From positions 1-34,562 of the forward strand of contig DJXS01000100.1 of NCBI GenBank assembly GCA_002448395.1: a stretch of 34,562 bases of DNA, written 5' to 3'. Each line of letters opens with the position of its first letter. The first letter of the stretch is position 1. This DNA is from Lachnospiraceae bacterium UBA6998. GTDB lineage: Bacteria > Bacillota > Clostridia > Lachnospirales > Lachnospiraceae. A program made the translations under genes and the position numbers. Below the pieces are notes generated by a model that worked only from the letters and a program-made list of their open reading frames with translations, ran no database searches and had not been told where the DNA came from. Shown piece by piece: positions 1-7,508 of this stretch.

Positions 1-170
1 GATTCGGATTTTACCGCTGTGGAAAAGGATTTATCATTAATCTCGATAAGATCGATTCATTTTCGGACGGAATCTGCCGCATCGGCAGTTACAAAGTTCC
101 GGTCAGCCGGGCCAAAAAGAAAGAGTTTATGAATGTGCTGGCAGACCATATGAGCAGCAGGCTGGTATGA
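1..170 (+). CDS. LytTR-family response regulator, C-terminal end (partial)
   Basis: Only the last 55 residues lie in the window, read in the frame starting at base 3 and ending with TGA at 168-170. They carry the end of a LytTR DNA-binding domain: an F-Y-R-C-G-K-G-F-I-I-N-L stretch, a G-I-C-R-I-G-S-Y turn and the V-P-V-S-R-A-K-K-K-E-F segment typical of AgrA/LytR/VirR regulators. These proteins normally have an N-terminal receiver domain, which would lie upstream of the window. The histidine kinase begins 18 bases after the stop, so the two are almost certainly a co-transcribed two-component system. The signal it senses and its target genes cannot be told from the sequence. Confidence 0.8.
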   Translation, partial: FGFYRCGKGFIINLDKIDSFSDGICRIGSYKVPVSRAKKKEFMNVLADHMSSRLV

Positions 171-188
171 CGTAAAGGCGGAGGAGAA

Positions 189-1490
189 ATGGAACTGATC
201 AACGATATCCCGCGATTGTATACCGGGCTGGCCGAATGGGCCGGCTGCCTTGTTGTATTGCTGATCTGCCGCAGGAAGGTCCGGACTGTGCCTTTTATTG
301 CGATCAGTGCCGCCGCCGCTGTCATACAGTGCGGGTTTCTGATGGTGACTGCGGATATAGAAGCCGGGATTGTATGGATCCTGGTTATGGCCGCGGCGTT
401 CTTTCTTATGTTTCTTTATGTTTTTTTGTGTGCTGACGTTTCCACAAAGGGGGCGGTCTATGGCACGGTCGCCGCTTTTTTGCATGCGGAGCTTGCGGCG
501 TCCCTTGAATGGCAGCTGCACTTCTGGCTTCTCAGGCGTATTCCGCTCGGCTCGGCGTTCTCTGTTCTGCTGCTTGTGACGGTTTACCTGATCGTCTTTT
601 CGCTTTTCTACTATCTTTCCAGACGGCATATCACAGAGGAATTCATAAACGGCCTGACCTGGAAAGAGGTCACATCCATATCCATACTTATGCTGTTTGT
701 GTTCGCGTTCAGCAATCTTTCGTTTTTCCTCTCAGGTTCCCCTTTTTCAGGGCGTGTCCAGGAAGACATATTCGCGATCCGTACGCTGGCGGACGGCTTT
801 GGAATCGCTGTCTACTGGGGTTTTCAGATCAATATTTCCGAACTTCTTACCCAAAAAGAGCTGTATGCAATGCGCCATGTCCTGAGCAGCCAGTATGAGC
901 AGTTCCGCAATTATCAGGAAAGCGATGAGATGCTCCATATGATGCAGCATGATTTAAAGCACCAGATCGAGGGTCTGCGCGGCGAGACCAACGAACAAAA
1001 AAAGGATGCCTGGCTGGACAAGATCGAGAATGAGCTCGACAAATGGTGGCTGCCTCAGCGGACAGGCAACGCTGTATTTGATACCATTCTTTCTGCAAAA
1101 CTCAGAAAAGCAAGACAGCTGGACGTCAGGATCACCTGCGTGGCGGACGGCGCTCTTTTGAATAAGCTCCATGTGACGGATATTTGCACGATCTTCGGAA
1201 ACGCGCTCGACAACGCCTTGGAGAGCGTGGTGATGATCCCGGATCCGCAGAAACGACTGATCCATGTCTCGGTCTCGGCACAGAAGAACTTCATTTTCAT
1301 AAACATTGCAAACACACTGGGGACGGATCTGATCGAATCGGAAGATTCGCTCCTGACGACGAAGGAGGATAAAAAAAATCACGGATACGGGCTCAAAGGC
1401 ATCAGGTACGCTGTCGGAAAATACGGAGGACACGTCACCTATAAAGCAGAAGACGGGTGGTTCAGACTCAATATTCTGATTCCCATGTAA
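189..1490 (+). CDS. GHKL-type sensor histidine kinase (AgrC/LytS-like)
   Basis: Membrane sensor kinase partner of the LytTR regulator just upstream. Residues 1 to about 215 are several hydrophobic membrane segments with no large extracellular domain, as in AgrC-type peptide or small-molecule sensors. A helical linker leads to the H-box M-M-Q-H-D-L-K-H at about residues 251-258; H254 is the likely phosphorylated residue. The N-box F-G-N-A-L-D-N-A-L-E-S (N338 and N342) and the final G-Y-G-L-K-G-I segment form the ATP-binding domain of the GHKL type used with LytTR regulators. A GGAGGAG ribosome site sits a few bases before the ATG at 189. No AgrD-like peptide or AgrB gene is visible here. A perfect terminator follows the gene, so its transcription is separate from the glycosidase operon. 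Confidence 0.88.
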   Translation: MELINDIPRLYTGLAEWAGCLVVLLICRRKVRTVPFIAISAAAAVIQCGFLMVTADIEAGIVWILVMAAAFFLMFLYVFLCADVSTKGAVYGTVAAFLHAELAASLEWQLHFWLLRRIPLGSAFSVLLLVTVYLIVFSLFYYLSRRHITEEFINGLTWKEVTSISILMLFVFAFSNLSFFLSGSPFSGRVQEDIFAIRTLADGFGIAVYWGFQINISELLTQKELYAMRHVLSSQYEQFRNYQESDEMLHMMQHDLKHQIEGLRGETNEQKKDAWLDKIENELDKWWLPQRTGNAVFDTILSAKLRKARQLDVRITCVADGALLNKLHVTDICTIFGNALDNALESVVMIPDPQKRLIHVSVSAQKNFIFINIANTLGTDLIESEDSLLTTKEDKKNHGYGLKGIRYAVGKYGGHVTYKAEDGWFRLNILIPM

Positions 1491-1497
1491 ACAGTAA

Positions 1498-1530
1498 AAA
1501 GGCATGCCGGTTCATTCCGGCATGCCTTTA
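1498..1530 (+). terminator. Intrinsic terminator after the two-component system
   Basis: Perfect 13-bp inverted repeat AAAGGCATGCCGG (1498-1510) and CCGGCATGCCTTT (1517-1529) with a six-base loop, eight bases after the kinase stop. The A-rich left arm and T-rich right arm make it usable in both directions. It separates the kinase from the GH3 operon. Confidence 0.85.
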
Positions 1531-1587
1531 CCGTTTGTGATCAAAAAACGACGTTTCATGTCAGAACCGACTATCAGAGGGGCGGTA

Positions 1588-1636
1588 TTGGTAAAATAAT
1601 AGAATATATGTACAGTAACTATTGTCACAATGTACA
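1588..1636 (+). promoter_or_regulatory. Candidate promoter and operator of the GH3 operon
   Basis: TTGGTA (1588-1593) lies 17 bases before TACAGT (1611-1616), a plausible vegetative -35/-10 pair placed about 40 bases before the likely GH3 start. Two copies of the palindrome TGTACA (1609-1614 and 1631-1636) and a perfect palindrome ATTGTCACAAT (1621-1631) overlap the -10 and presumed start region, as an operator would. No experimental support; the -10 is a modest match. Confidence 0.4.
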
Positions 1637-1653
1637 AGGGGAGGAACAAGATA

Positions 1654-4422
1654 ATGAGAAAAAATCTGGCACTAATCTTATCAGCTGCCCTTATGATCTC
1701 TATGATGTCGAATGCAGTAATTCCTGCGCTCGCGTCTGAGGGATCGGCGGACAACCCGTACAAGCTGATCCTCACGGAAGAGCCGAAACCTTCGTCCGGC
1801 TCCCGTAAGGCGGCCGGAGAGGCTGCAGCCGCTGCGGCGGCAGAGCAGGCTGCTCAGACGGAAGGATCCGACACGAGCGATCCTTACAAGGGCGGCGGCG
1901 ACAACAGCGATCCTTACAAGGGAACCGGCGGCGACAACAGCGACCCTTACAAGGGGACCGGCGGCGACAACAGCGACCCTTATAAGGGAACCGGCGGCGG
2001 AGATGCCGGCGCGCAGGCCGCGGCGGCTACAGAACTTGCGGCGAACGCGGAGAACTATGTTCCCGAGCCCGGCGCAGACGCGAAGTATACGGTGACGGTC
2101 ACACCTGACAACTGGGTGAAGATCGAAAATGAAGGCGGGGCGATCCTTGGCCTGTCCCAGAAATCCGGCGTGAAGATCATTGAAGAAGACGGATTAGCTT
2201 TCAAGGATCTCAACCAGAACGGAAGCCTGGACGTCTATGAAGACTGGAGAAAGCCCGCGGAAGAGCGCGCGCAGAATCTGGCGGAGCAGATGAAAGGCGA
2301 GGAAAAGGCGCTGATGCTGGCACATGGCGGCTGGGACGGCGATTTCACGACAGAACCTCTCACTGCGGACGACGCATCGGCTGTTTATCTCAAGGCCGGC
2401 GGAAGAGGCGGCGTTACCCGTGCGATCTCCAACGGCGGCGGAGCCCATGCGAAGTGGACAAACGCGCTTCAGGAAGTGGCGGAGAGCTGCTTCTACGGCA
2501 TTCCCGCAATGATCTCTATCGACCCCAGCAATATTTCGGGCCTTGTTGAGAGCGTTTCTCTCGCCTCTACAATGGATCCCGCACTTGCAGCTGAGATCGG
2601 CAAGCAGACCGCGAAACAGTACCGCGCAGCCGGCGTTACCGCACTGCTCGGACCGCAGGTCGATATCTCTTCTCCTATCATGAGCCGCGCAGGCGGAACA
2701 TACGGCGAAGATCCGCAGCTGACGCTTGACATTGCTACCGCGTATGTCAACGCAATGCAGTCCACATATGATGAGAACGGCGAAGACCTCGGCTGGGGTC
2801 CTGAGTCCGTATACTGCTTCACGAAGCACTATGGCGGCGCGGGTTCCACTGAAGGCGGACGTGATGACCACACCTATGCCGGCAGATATACAGTATTCCC
2901 GGGAGAGAACCTGGAAGCGCACCTGATCACGTATTTTGACGGCGTATTCAATCTTCCCGGAAAGACCAAGAGTTCCGGTATCATGACCGAGTACGCGATC
3001 AACGTCGACAAAGACGGAAATCCTTTCGGCGGTGAGTACGCGGGCGCTTACAACGAATTCATGTACAGCCTTTTGGACGAAGTCGGTTATGACAGCCTTA
3101 AGATCACAGACTGGGGCGTATTCGGCGGACTCGGAGAGAAGACAGGCGGCCTGTGGGGAACAGAAAGCCTCAGCGAACCCGAGCGCGTAGCACTCGGATT
3201 TGAGCGCGGCGTGAATATCCTGGGCGGCTATGGCGGCTACGGCGGAATCGGCGCGATCGCAGAGGGCTACAATGTTCTTGCCGGCAGGATCGGCGAGGAA
3301 GAGGCAAACGCGATCCTGACAAAGGCGGCATATAACTACATCGTTGTGATGATGAACCTCGGAATGTTCGAGCAGCCTTATAATGACAGCGCTTATGCGG
3401 ATTCCATTATCTTCAGCCAGGAAGCAAACGCATTCGGACAGCAGACTCAGGATGCCTCAGTTGTCATGATCAAGAACGACGGTGTGCTCACAGGAGAAGC
3501 CAAGAGCGCGAAGCCGAAGGTATATGTACCTTACGTTTACAGCACAGGATTCTCTGCAAACTGGATGATGGGTGTCAATGAAGGAACACCTTCCTGGGCT
3601 CCCGGACTTGATCTGGATACACTCGGTAAATATTTTGACGTCGTGACAGATAAACCCGGCACCGCAACGGGAGAGCCTGATGCGGAAGGAAAACCGAAGT
3701 TTACTAAGGATGACATTACAAGAGCAACCGCAGAGGAGATCGCAGGCTGCGATTATATCCTCGTAGGTATGACAGGCGCTTTCAGCGCGTCCTACAACTC
3801 CCACCTGCAGGCAGCTTTCGGAGCTCCCAGAGACCTGACAGGAATAGAGGACTTCTATTATCCCGCTTCTCTGCAGTATGCGGAGTACACCGCAGATACC
3901 GCCCGTGATCCTTCGATCAGCGGCAACACTGTTGATGGCGAGAAGGAAAACCGTTCCTACAAGGGAAGAACTGCTCCGGCAGATCCCAACTACGGACACC
4001 TTGAAGCACTCCAGTACGCTGATTCCGTTGCCGGCGACATCCCGGTGATCGCGGCAGTCAGCATGGAAAGAGGCATGGTCTGGACGGAAGTCGAGCCGCT
4101 CTGCGACGCGATCTTTGTATCCTACAACGCACAGAAGACGGATTCCATCGCAAGGATGATCCTTGGCCAGATCGAGCCTGCAGGACTTCTGGTATTCCAG
4201 CAGCCGGCATCCATGGAAGCGGTCGAAGCGCAGGTAGATGACGTTCCCCGCGATATGGAATGCTACAAAGACGCGGCAGGAAACACCTATGATTTCGCGT
4301 TTGGTATGAACTGGGCAGGCGTCATCAATGACGGACGTACCGAGACATATTCCGCGGAACCTCTGACAAAGGTGAAGAGCCACGACTTCGGCGACAAGTT
4401 AAAGACGGCGGCAGCTCAATAA
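1654..4422 (+). CDS. Secreted GH3 glycoside hydrolase with Ser-Asp-Pro-Tyr-Lys-Gly repeats
   Basis: Family GH3 exo-acting beta-glycosidase, probably a beta-glucosidase or beta-xylosidase on plant oligosaccharides outside the cell. I start it at the ATG at 1654, nine bases after GGGGAGG; the in-frame ATG at 1630 overlaps that ribosome site. Residues 1-28 form a signal peptide ending in A-L-A-S. There follow an Ala-rich stretch and four S-D-P-Y-K-G repeats, then a Ca-loop-like D-L-N-Q-N-G-S-L-D before the catalytic barrel. Barrel signatures include T-Y-G-E-D-P, K-H-Y-G and T-D-W-G, whose Asp (about D486) is the expected nucleophile. The second GH3 domain begins near V-V-M-I-K-N-D-G. At about 922 residues it has both GH3 domains in the usual order but no clear fibronectin-like end. 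First gene of a three-GH3 operon. The substrate cannot be fixed from sequence. Confidence 0.9.
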   Translation: MRKNLALILSAALMISMMSNAVIPALASEGSADNPYKLILTEEPKPSSGSRKAAGEAAAAAAAEQAAQTEGSDTSDPYKGGGDNSDPYKGTGGDNSDPYKGTGGDNSDPYKGTGGGDAGAQAAAATELAANAENYVPEPGADAKYTVTVTPDNWVKIENEGGAILGLSQKSGVKIIEEDGLAFKDLNQNGSLDVYEDWRKPAEERAQNLAEQMKGEEKALMLAHGGWDGDFTTEPLTADDASAVYLKAGGRGGVTRAISNGGGAHAKWTNALQEVAESCFYGIPAMISIDPSNISGLVESVSLASTMDPALAAEIGKQTAKQYRAAGVTALLGPQVDISSPIMSRAGGTYGEDPQLTLDIATAYVNAMQSTYDENGEDLGWGPESVYCFTKHYGGAGSTEGGRDDHTYAGRYTVFPGENLEAHLITYFDGVFNLPGKTKSSGIMTEYAINVDKDGNPFGGEYAGAYNEFMYSLLDEVGYDSLKITDWGVFGGLGEKTGGLWGTESLSEPERVALGFERGVNILGGYGGYGGIGAIAEGYNVLAGRIGEEEANAILTKAAYNYIVVMMNLGMFEQPYNDSAYADSIIFSQEANAFGQQTQDASVVMIKNDGVLTGEAKSAKPKVYVPYVYSTGFSANWMMGVNEGTPSWAPGLDLDTLGKYFDVVTDKPGTATGEPDAEGKPKFTKDDITRATAEEIAGCDYILVGMTGAFSASYNSHLQAAFGAPRDLTGIEDFYYPASLQYAEYTADTARDPSISGNTVDGEKENRSYKGRTAPADPNYGHLEALQYADSVAGDIPVIAAVSMERGMVWTEVEPLCDAIFVSYNAQKTDSIARMILGQIEPAGLLVFQQPASMEAVEAQVDDVPRDMECYKDAAGNTYDFAFGMNWAGVINDGRTETYSAEPLTKVKSHDFGDKLKTAAAQ
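1877..2000 (+). repeat. Coding tandem repeat (S-D-P-Y-K-G units) in the first GH3
   Basis: Four tandem units of 30-33 bases encode S-D-P-Y-K-G-G-G-D-N followed by copies of S-D-P-Y-K-G-T-G-G-D-N; a degenerate D-N-P-Y-K lies earlier, soon after the signal peptide. The units are nearly identical at DNA level, so recent copy-number change is likely. They form a flexible, Gly/Asp-rich linker between signal peptide and enzyme. Confidence 0.9.
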
Positions 4423-4423
4423 C

Positions 4424-4450
4424 GGACAGCCGGGTAAGACCCGGATGTCC
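4424..4450 (+). other. Intercistronic hairpin between first and second GH3
   Basis: GGACA and CCGGGT (4424-4435) pair with ACCCGG and TGTCC (4439-4450) around an AAG loop, broken by one G/A mismatch. No U-run follows, so it is not a standard terminator. It could protect the 3' end of the upstream message or set differential expression within the operon. The next ribosome site, AAGGAGGAAG, begins 30 bases later. Confidence 0.6.
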
Positions 4451-4490
4451 TGCTGCATCGAATTAATCAACATAGATAAGGAGGAAGAAA

Positions 4491-7400
4491 ATGCTTAATT
4501 TTCTGTCAACACTGCTGTCCCCGATATTTACGCCGATGGGAGTCAGCCAGGCGGACCTCAATGCATATCTGAATCAGCTGTCCGGCTATGTGTATGCGAT
4601 CCTCTTCGTGATCATCGCGATGATCGCCATTATGATCGGGGCACATTGGGCAAAAAAGGGAAACCGCGCAATCATCCGCTTGATCGCCGGTCTCGGCGCG
4701 CTGGCGGCAGTAGTAGGAATTGTAAACGCAATCTGCTTCGGTCCTATGTACAATAACGTTTCCGGCTTCCTGAACGCATCCAAAGTCAATCTTTCTGAGG
4801 AAACGGTAGCGCAGAGCCGTGCGACAGTACAGAAAGTCGGCGAAGAGGGCGTGGTCCTTTTAAAGAACAACGGGCTCCTGCCTCTTAACGTGGAAGAATC
4901 GAAGAAGCTGAACGTTTTCGGCTGGTCTTCCACCAATCCGATCTACGGAGGAACCGGATCCGGATCCTCCAGTTCCGCAACCGCGGTCAGCATCCTGCAG
5001 TCCATGAAGGACGCCGGCTTTGAGCCCAACGAAGGCCTCTCCGGCATGTATGTGGAGTACCGCGCGGAGCGTCCTACGATCGCCATGGCTTCTCAGGACT
5101 GGACAGTTCCGGAGCCGCCGGTCAGCGTTTACAACGAAAACATGATGAAGGCGATCCACGAGTATTCGGATACAGCTGTCATCGTTATCGGCCGAAGCGG
5201 CGGTGAAGGCGCAGACCTTCCCACTGACATGAAGGCGGTCCTCGACGGAACTTATAATCCCGCGGAAAAGGTCTCTGCGGCGCCCGGCAACTACGGCTAT
5301 ATGAATGCAGTTGCATGGAACAACGGCGCATATGATGACTTTGAGGCAGGCGAGTCTTACCTCGAGCTCTCCGTGACTGAAGAAAACCTGGTCAAGATGG
5401 TCTGCTCCGAGTTTGACAAGGTTATTGTGATCATCAACGCTAACAATGCAATGGAACTGGGATGGGTCGATGAGTATCCGCAGATTGGCGCTGTTCTTCT
5501 GGCACCCGGCTCCGGTATCACAGGATTTGCTGCACTCGGTGAAGTTATGAGCGGCGCAGTGAACCCTTCCGGCAGAACGGTCGATACATTTGTAAAAGAC
5601 CTGTTCGCGACACCTTACATCAACAATATCGGACAAATGTCCTACAACAATGTGGATGACCTGAAGGCACAGATCGCCGCAGCAGATCCCGCATATGAAG
5701 GAACGCTTTCCTTTGTCAATTATGTTGAAGGCATCTATGTAGGCTACAAGTATTATGAGACCGCTTCCGACGACGGCGCGATCAAATATGAGGATCATGT
5801 CCAGTATCCTTTCGGCTATGGTCTCTCCTACACGACCTTTGAGCAGAAGATCGAGAACTTCAAGGCGGACGACAAGGCAGTCACTTTCGACGTCACTGTA
5901 ACGAATACAGGCAGTGTCGCAGGCAAGGATGTCGTGGAAGTATACTTCACACCTCCGTATACCGACGGCGGTATTGAGAAGGCTTCTGTTAACCTTATCG
6001 ATTTCGCGAAGACCGATGTGATCGAGCCCGGCGCTTCCCAGACGATCAATTTCGCGATCAATACCGAAGACATGGCGGCGTTTGACTCTGAGGGCATCAA
6101 GATCCAGGGCGGCGGCTACATCCTCGAAGCAGGAGAGTACAAGATCTCCCTTCGCGCCAATTCCCATACTGTTCTGGCTGAGCAGGCATTTACGATCGCC
6201 GCGGATGTCGACTACAGCAAGAACGGAAGAGAAAGCGACAAGATCCCCGCTGTAAATCAGTTCGAGGAATACGCAAGAGGTGATTTCGAAGTCCTCTCCC
6301 GCGCAGGCAAGTTTGCAAACTATGACGCTACATGCGGACGCAAACTCACAGATGAAGATTTCCAGATGGATGACGCGACACGCGCCAAGATCCAGGAATA
6401 CGCGTTCGGCACCTATGACGGGACAAAATATAATGATCCCGCAGATGAGATGCCCACGACCGGTGCCAAGAACGGCCTTAAACTGGCTGACCTGACCGGA
6501 AAGCCTTACGATGATCCCGCATGGGACCAGCTGCTCGACCAGCTCTCTTTTGAAGACATGGCGACCATGATCAACGTCGGCGGCTGGCAGACAGCCCCGA
6601 TCGAATCCGTCGGCAAGGTAGGAACTTCCGACTGCGACGGACCTGCTGGTCTGTCCAACTTCATCACCGGCGCTTACGGAAGCGCTTACCCGGCAGAGAC
6701 ACTGATGGCAATGACATGGAACAAGGATCTCGCTTATGAGATCGGAACTTCCATGGGCCAGGAGTATCAGGATGCCAACAACTACGGCTGGTACGGACCT
6801 GCGATGAACACGCACAGAAGCGCTTTCGCAGGAAGAAACTTCGAGTATTATTCCGAGGACGGCGTTCTGGCAGGCCTCATTGCGGCGGCTGAGATCAACG
6901 GCGCGTCCACAAAGGGCGTATATCCTTATATCAAGCACTTCGCGATGAATGACCAGGAGACCAACCGTTGCTCCTTCCTTCTGACCTACGCTCCTGAGCA
7001 GGCTTTCCGTGAGATCTACTTAAAGCCTTTCGAGATCGCAGTTAAGAAGTACGAAGGAACTGCTCTCGCCGCTATGTCCGCGTTCAACTGGATCGGAACA
7101 GAGCCCGGCTGCGCGAACAACGAGCTGCTCAACACAGTTCTTCGCGATGAGTGGGGATTTGTAGGAATGGTCGAGACAGACTACAACGGCTCTTACGGCT
7201 ATCAGATCACTGATCACTGCATCCGCAATGGCAACGACCTGATGCTCGGCTTCAACGGCGCGGCATCCAACGTGCTTTCAGACCAGAGCGCAACAGCAGT
7301 CAAGGCTATGCGCCAGGCTTGCAAGAACATTCTCTACACCGTCGGCAACAGCGGATACTACACGATCAATGAGCAGACCTCTGGCGGACTGACCCGTATG

Positions 7401-7496
7401 CAGAAGATCTTCTACGGAATCGATGCCCTTACAGCGGCCATCGTGATCATCCCGCTGGTACTTGTATTCATGAACCGGAAAAAGAAAGCAGCGTAA
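4491..7496 (+). CDS. Membrane-anchored GH3 glycoside hydrolase with permuted domain order
   Basis: A GH3 beta-glycosidase whose two halves are swapped: the GH3 C-domain comes first (about residues 110-370, with V-V-L-L-K-N-N-G-L-L-P-L), then a fibronectin-III-like domain starting near Y-P-F-G-Y-G-L-S-Y-T-T-F (about 438), and last the catalytic barrel (about 660-930). The barrel has K-H-F, G-R-N-F-E-Y-Y-S-E-D and V-E-T-D-Y, where D897 is the expected nucleophile. Such permuted GH3s are known from rumen Clostridia. Two hydrophobic segments (about 35-52 and 60-84) around a positive loop, plus a C-terminal segment before N-R-K-K-K-A-A, should hold the enzyme on the outer face of the membrane at both ends. 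Strong AAGGAGGAAG ribosome site. Probably trims oligosaccharides at the cell surface before uptake. Confidence 0.92.
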   Translation: MLNFLSTLLSPIFTPMGVSQADLNAYLNQLSGYVYAILFVIIAMIAIMIGAHWAKKGNRAIIRLIAGLGALAAVVGIVNAICFGPMYNNVSGFLNASKVNLSEETVAQSRATVQKVGEEGVVLLKNNGLLPLNVEESKKLNVFGWSSTNPIYGGTGSGSSSSATAVSILQSMKDAGFEPNEGLSGMYVEYRAERPTIAMASQDWTVPEPPVSVYNENMMKAIHEYSDTAVIVIGRSGGEGADLPTDMKAVLDGTYNPAEKVSAAPGNYGYMNAVAWNNGAYDDFEAGESYLELSVTEENLVKMVCSEFDKVIVIINANNAMELGWVDEYPQIGAVLLAPGSGITGFAALGEVMSGAVNPSGRTVDTFVKDLFATPYINNIGQMSYNNVDDLKAQIAAADPAYEGTLSFVNYVEGIYVGYKYYETASDDGAIKYEDHVQYPFGYGLSYTTFEQKIENFKADDKAVTFDVTVTNTGSVAGKDVVEVYFTPPYTDGGIEKASVNLIDFAKTDVIEPGASQTINFAINTEDMAAFDSEGIKIQGGGYILEAGEYKISLRANSHTVLAEQAFTIAADVDYSKNGRESDKIPAVNQFEEYARGDFEVLSRAGKFANYDATCGRKLTDEDFQMDDATRAKIQEYAFGTYDGTKYNDPADEMPTTGAKNGLKLADLTGKPYDDPAWDQLLDQLSFEDMATMINVGGWQTAPIESVGKVGTSDCDGPAGLSNFITGAYGSAYPAETLMAMTWNKDLAYEIGTSMGQEYQDANNYGWYGPAMNTHRSAFAGRNFEYYSEDGVLAGLIAAAEINGASTKGVYPYIKHFAMNDQETNRCSFLLTYAPEQAFREIYLKPFEIAVKKYEGTALAAMSAFNWIGTEPGCANNELLNTVLRDEWGFVGMVETDYNGSYGYQITDHCIRNGNDLMLGFNGAASNVLSDQSATAVKAMRQACKNILYTVGNSGYYTINEQTSGGLTRMQKIFYGIDALTAAIVIIPLVLVFMNRKKKAA

Positions 7497-7508
7497 CAAG
7501 GAGGATCA

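Noticed and set aside
1..1490. Full Agr quorum-sensing locus
   Set aside because: The kinase and LytTR regulator fit, but no AgrB protease or AgrD peptide gene is seen in the window, so quorum sensing cannot be claimed.
3457..4383. 308-residue minus-strand open frame
   Set aside because: Antisense shadow of the first GH3; no recognisable domains.
4860..6938. 692-residue open frame on the minus strand
   Set aside because: It lies fully inside the permuted GH3 on the other strand, has Cys/His/Arg-rich nonsense composition and no ribosome site; a codon-bias shadow.
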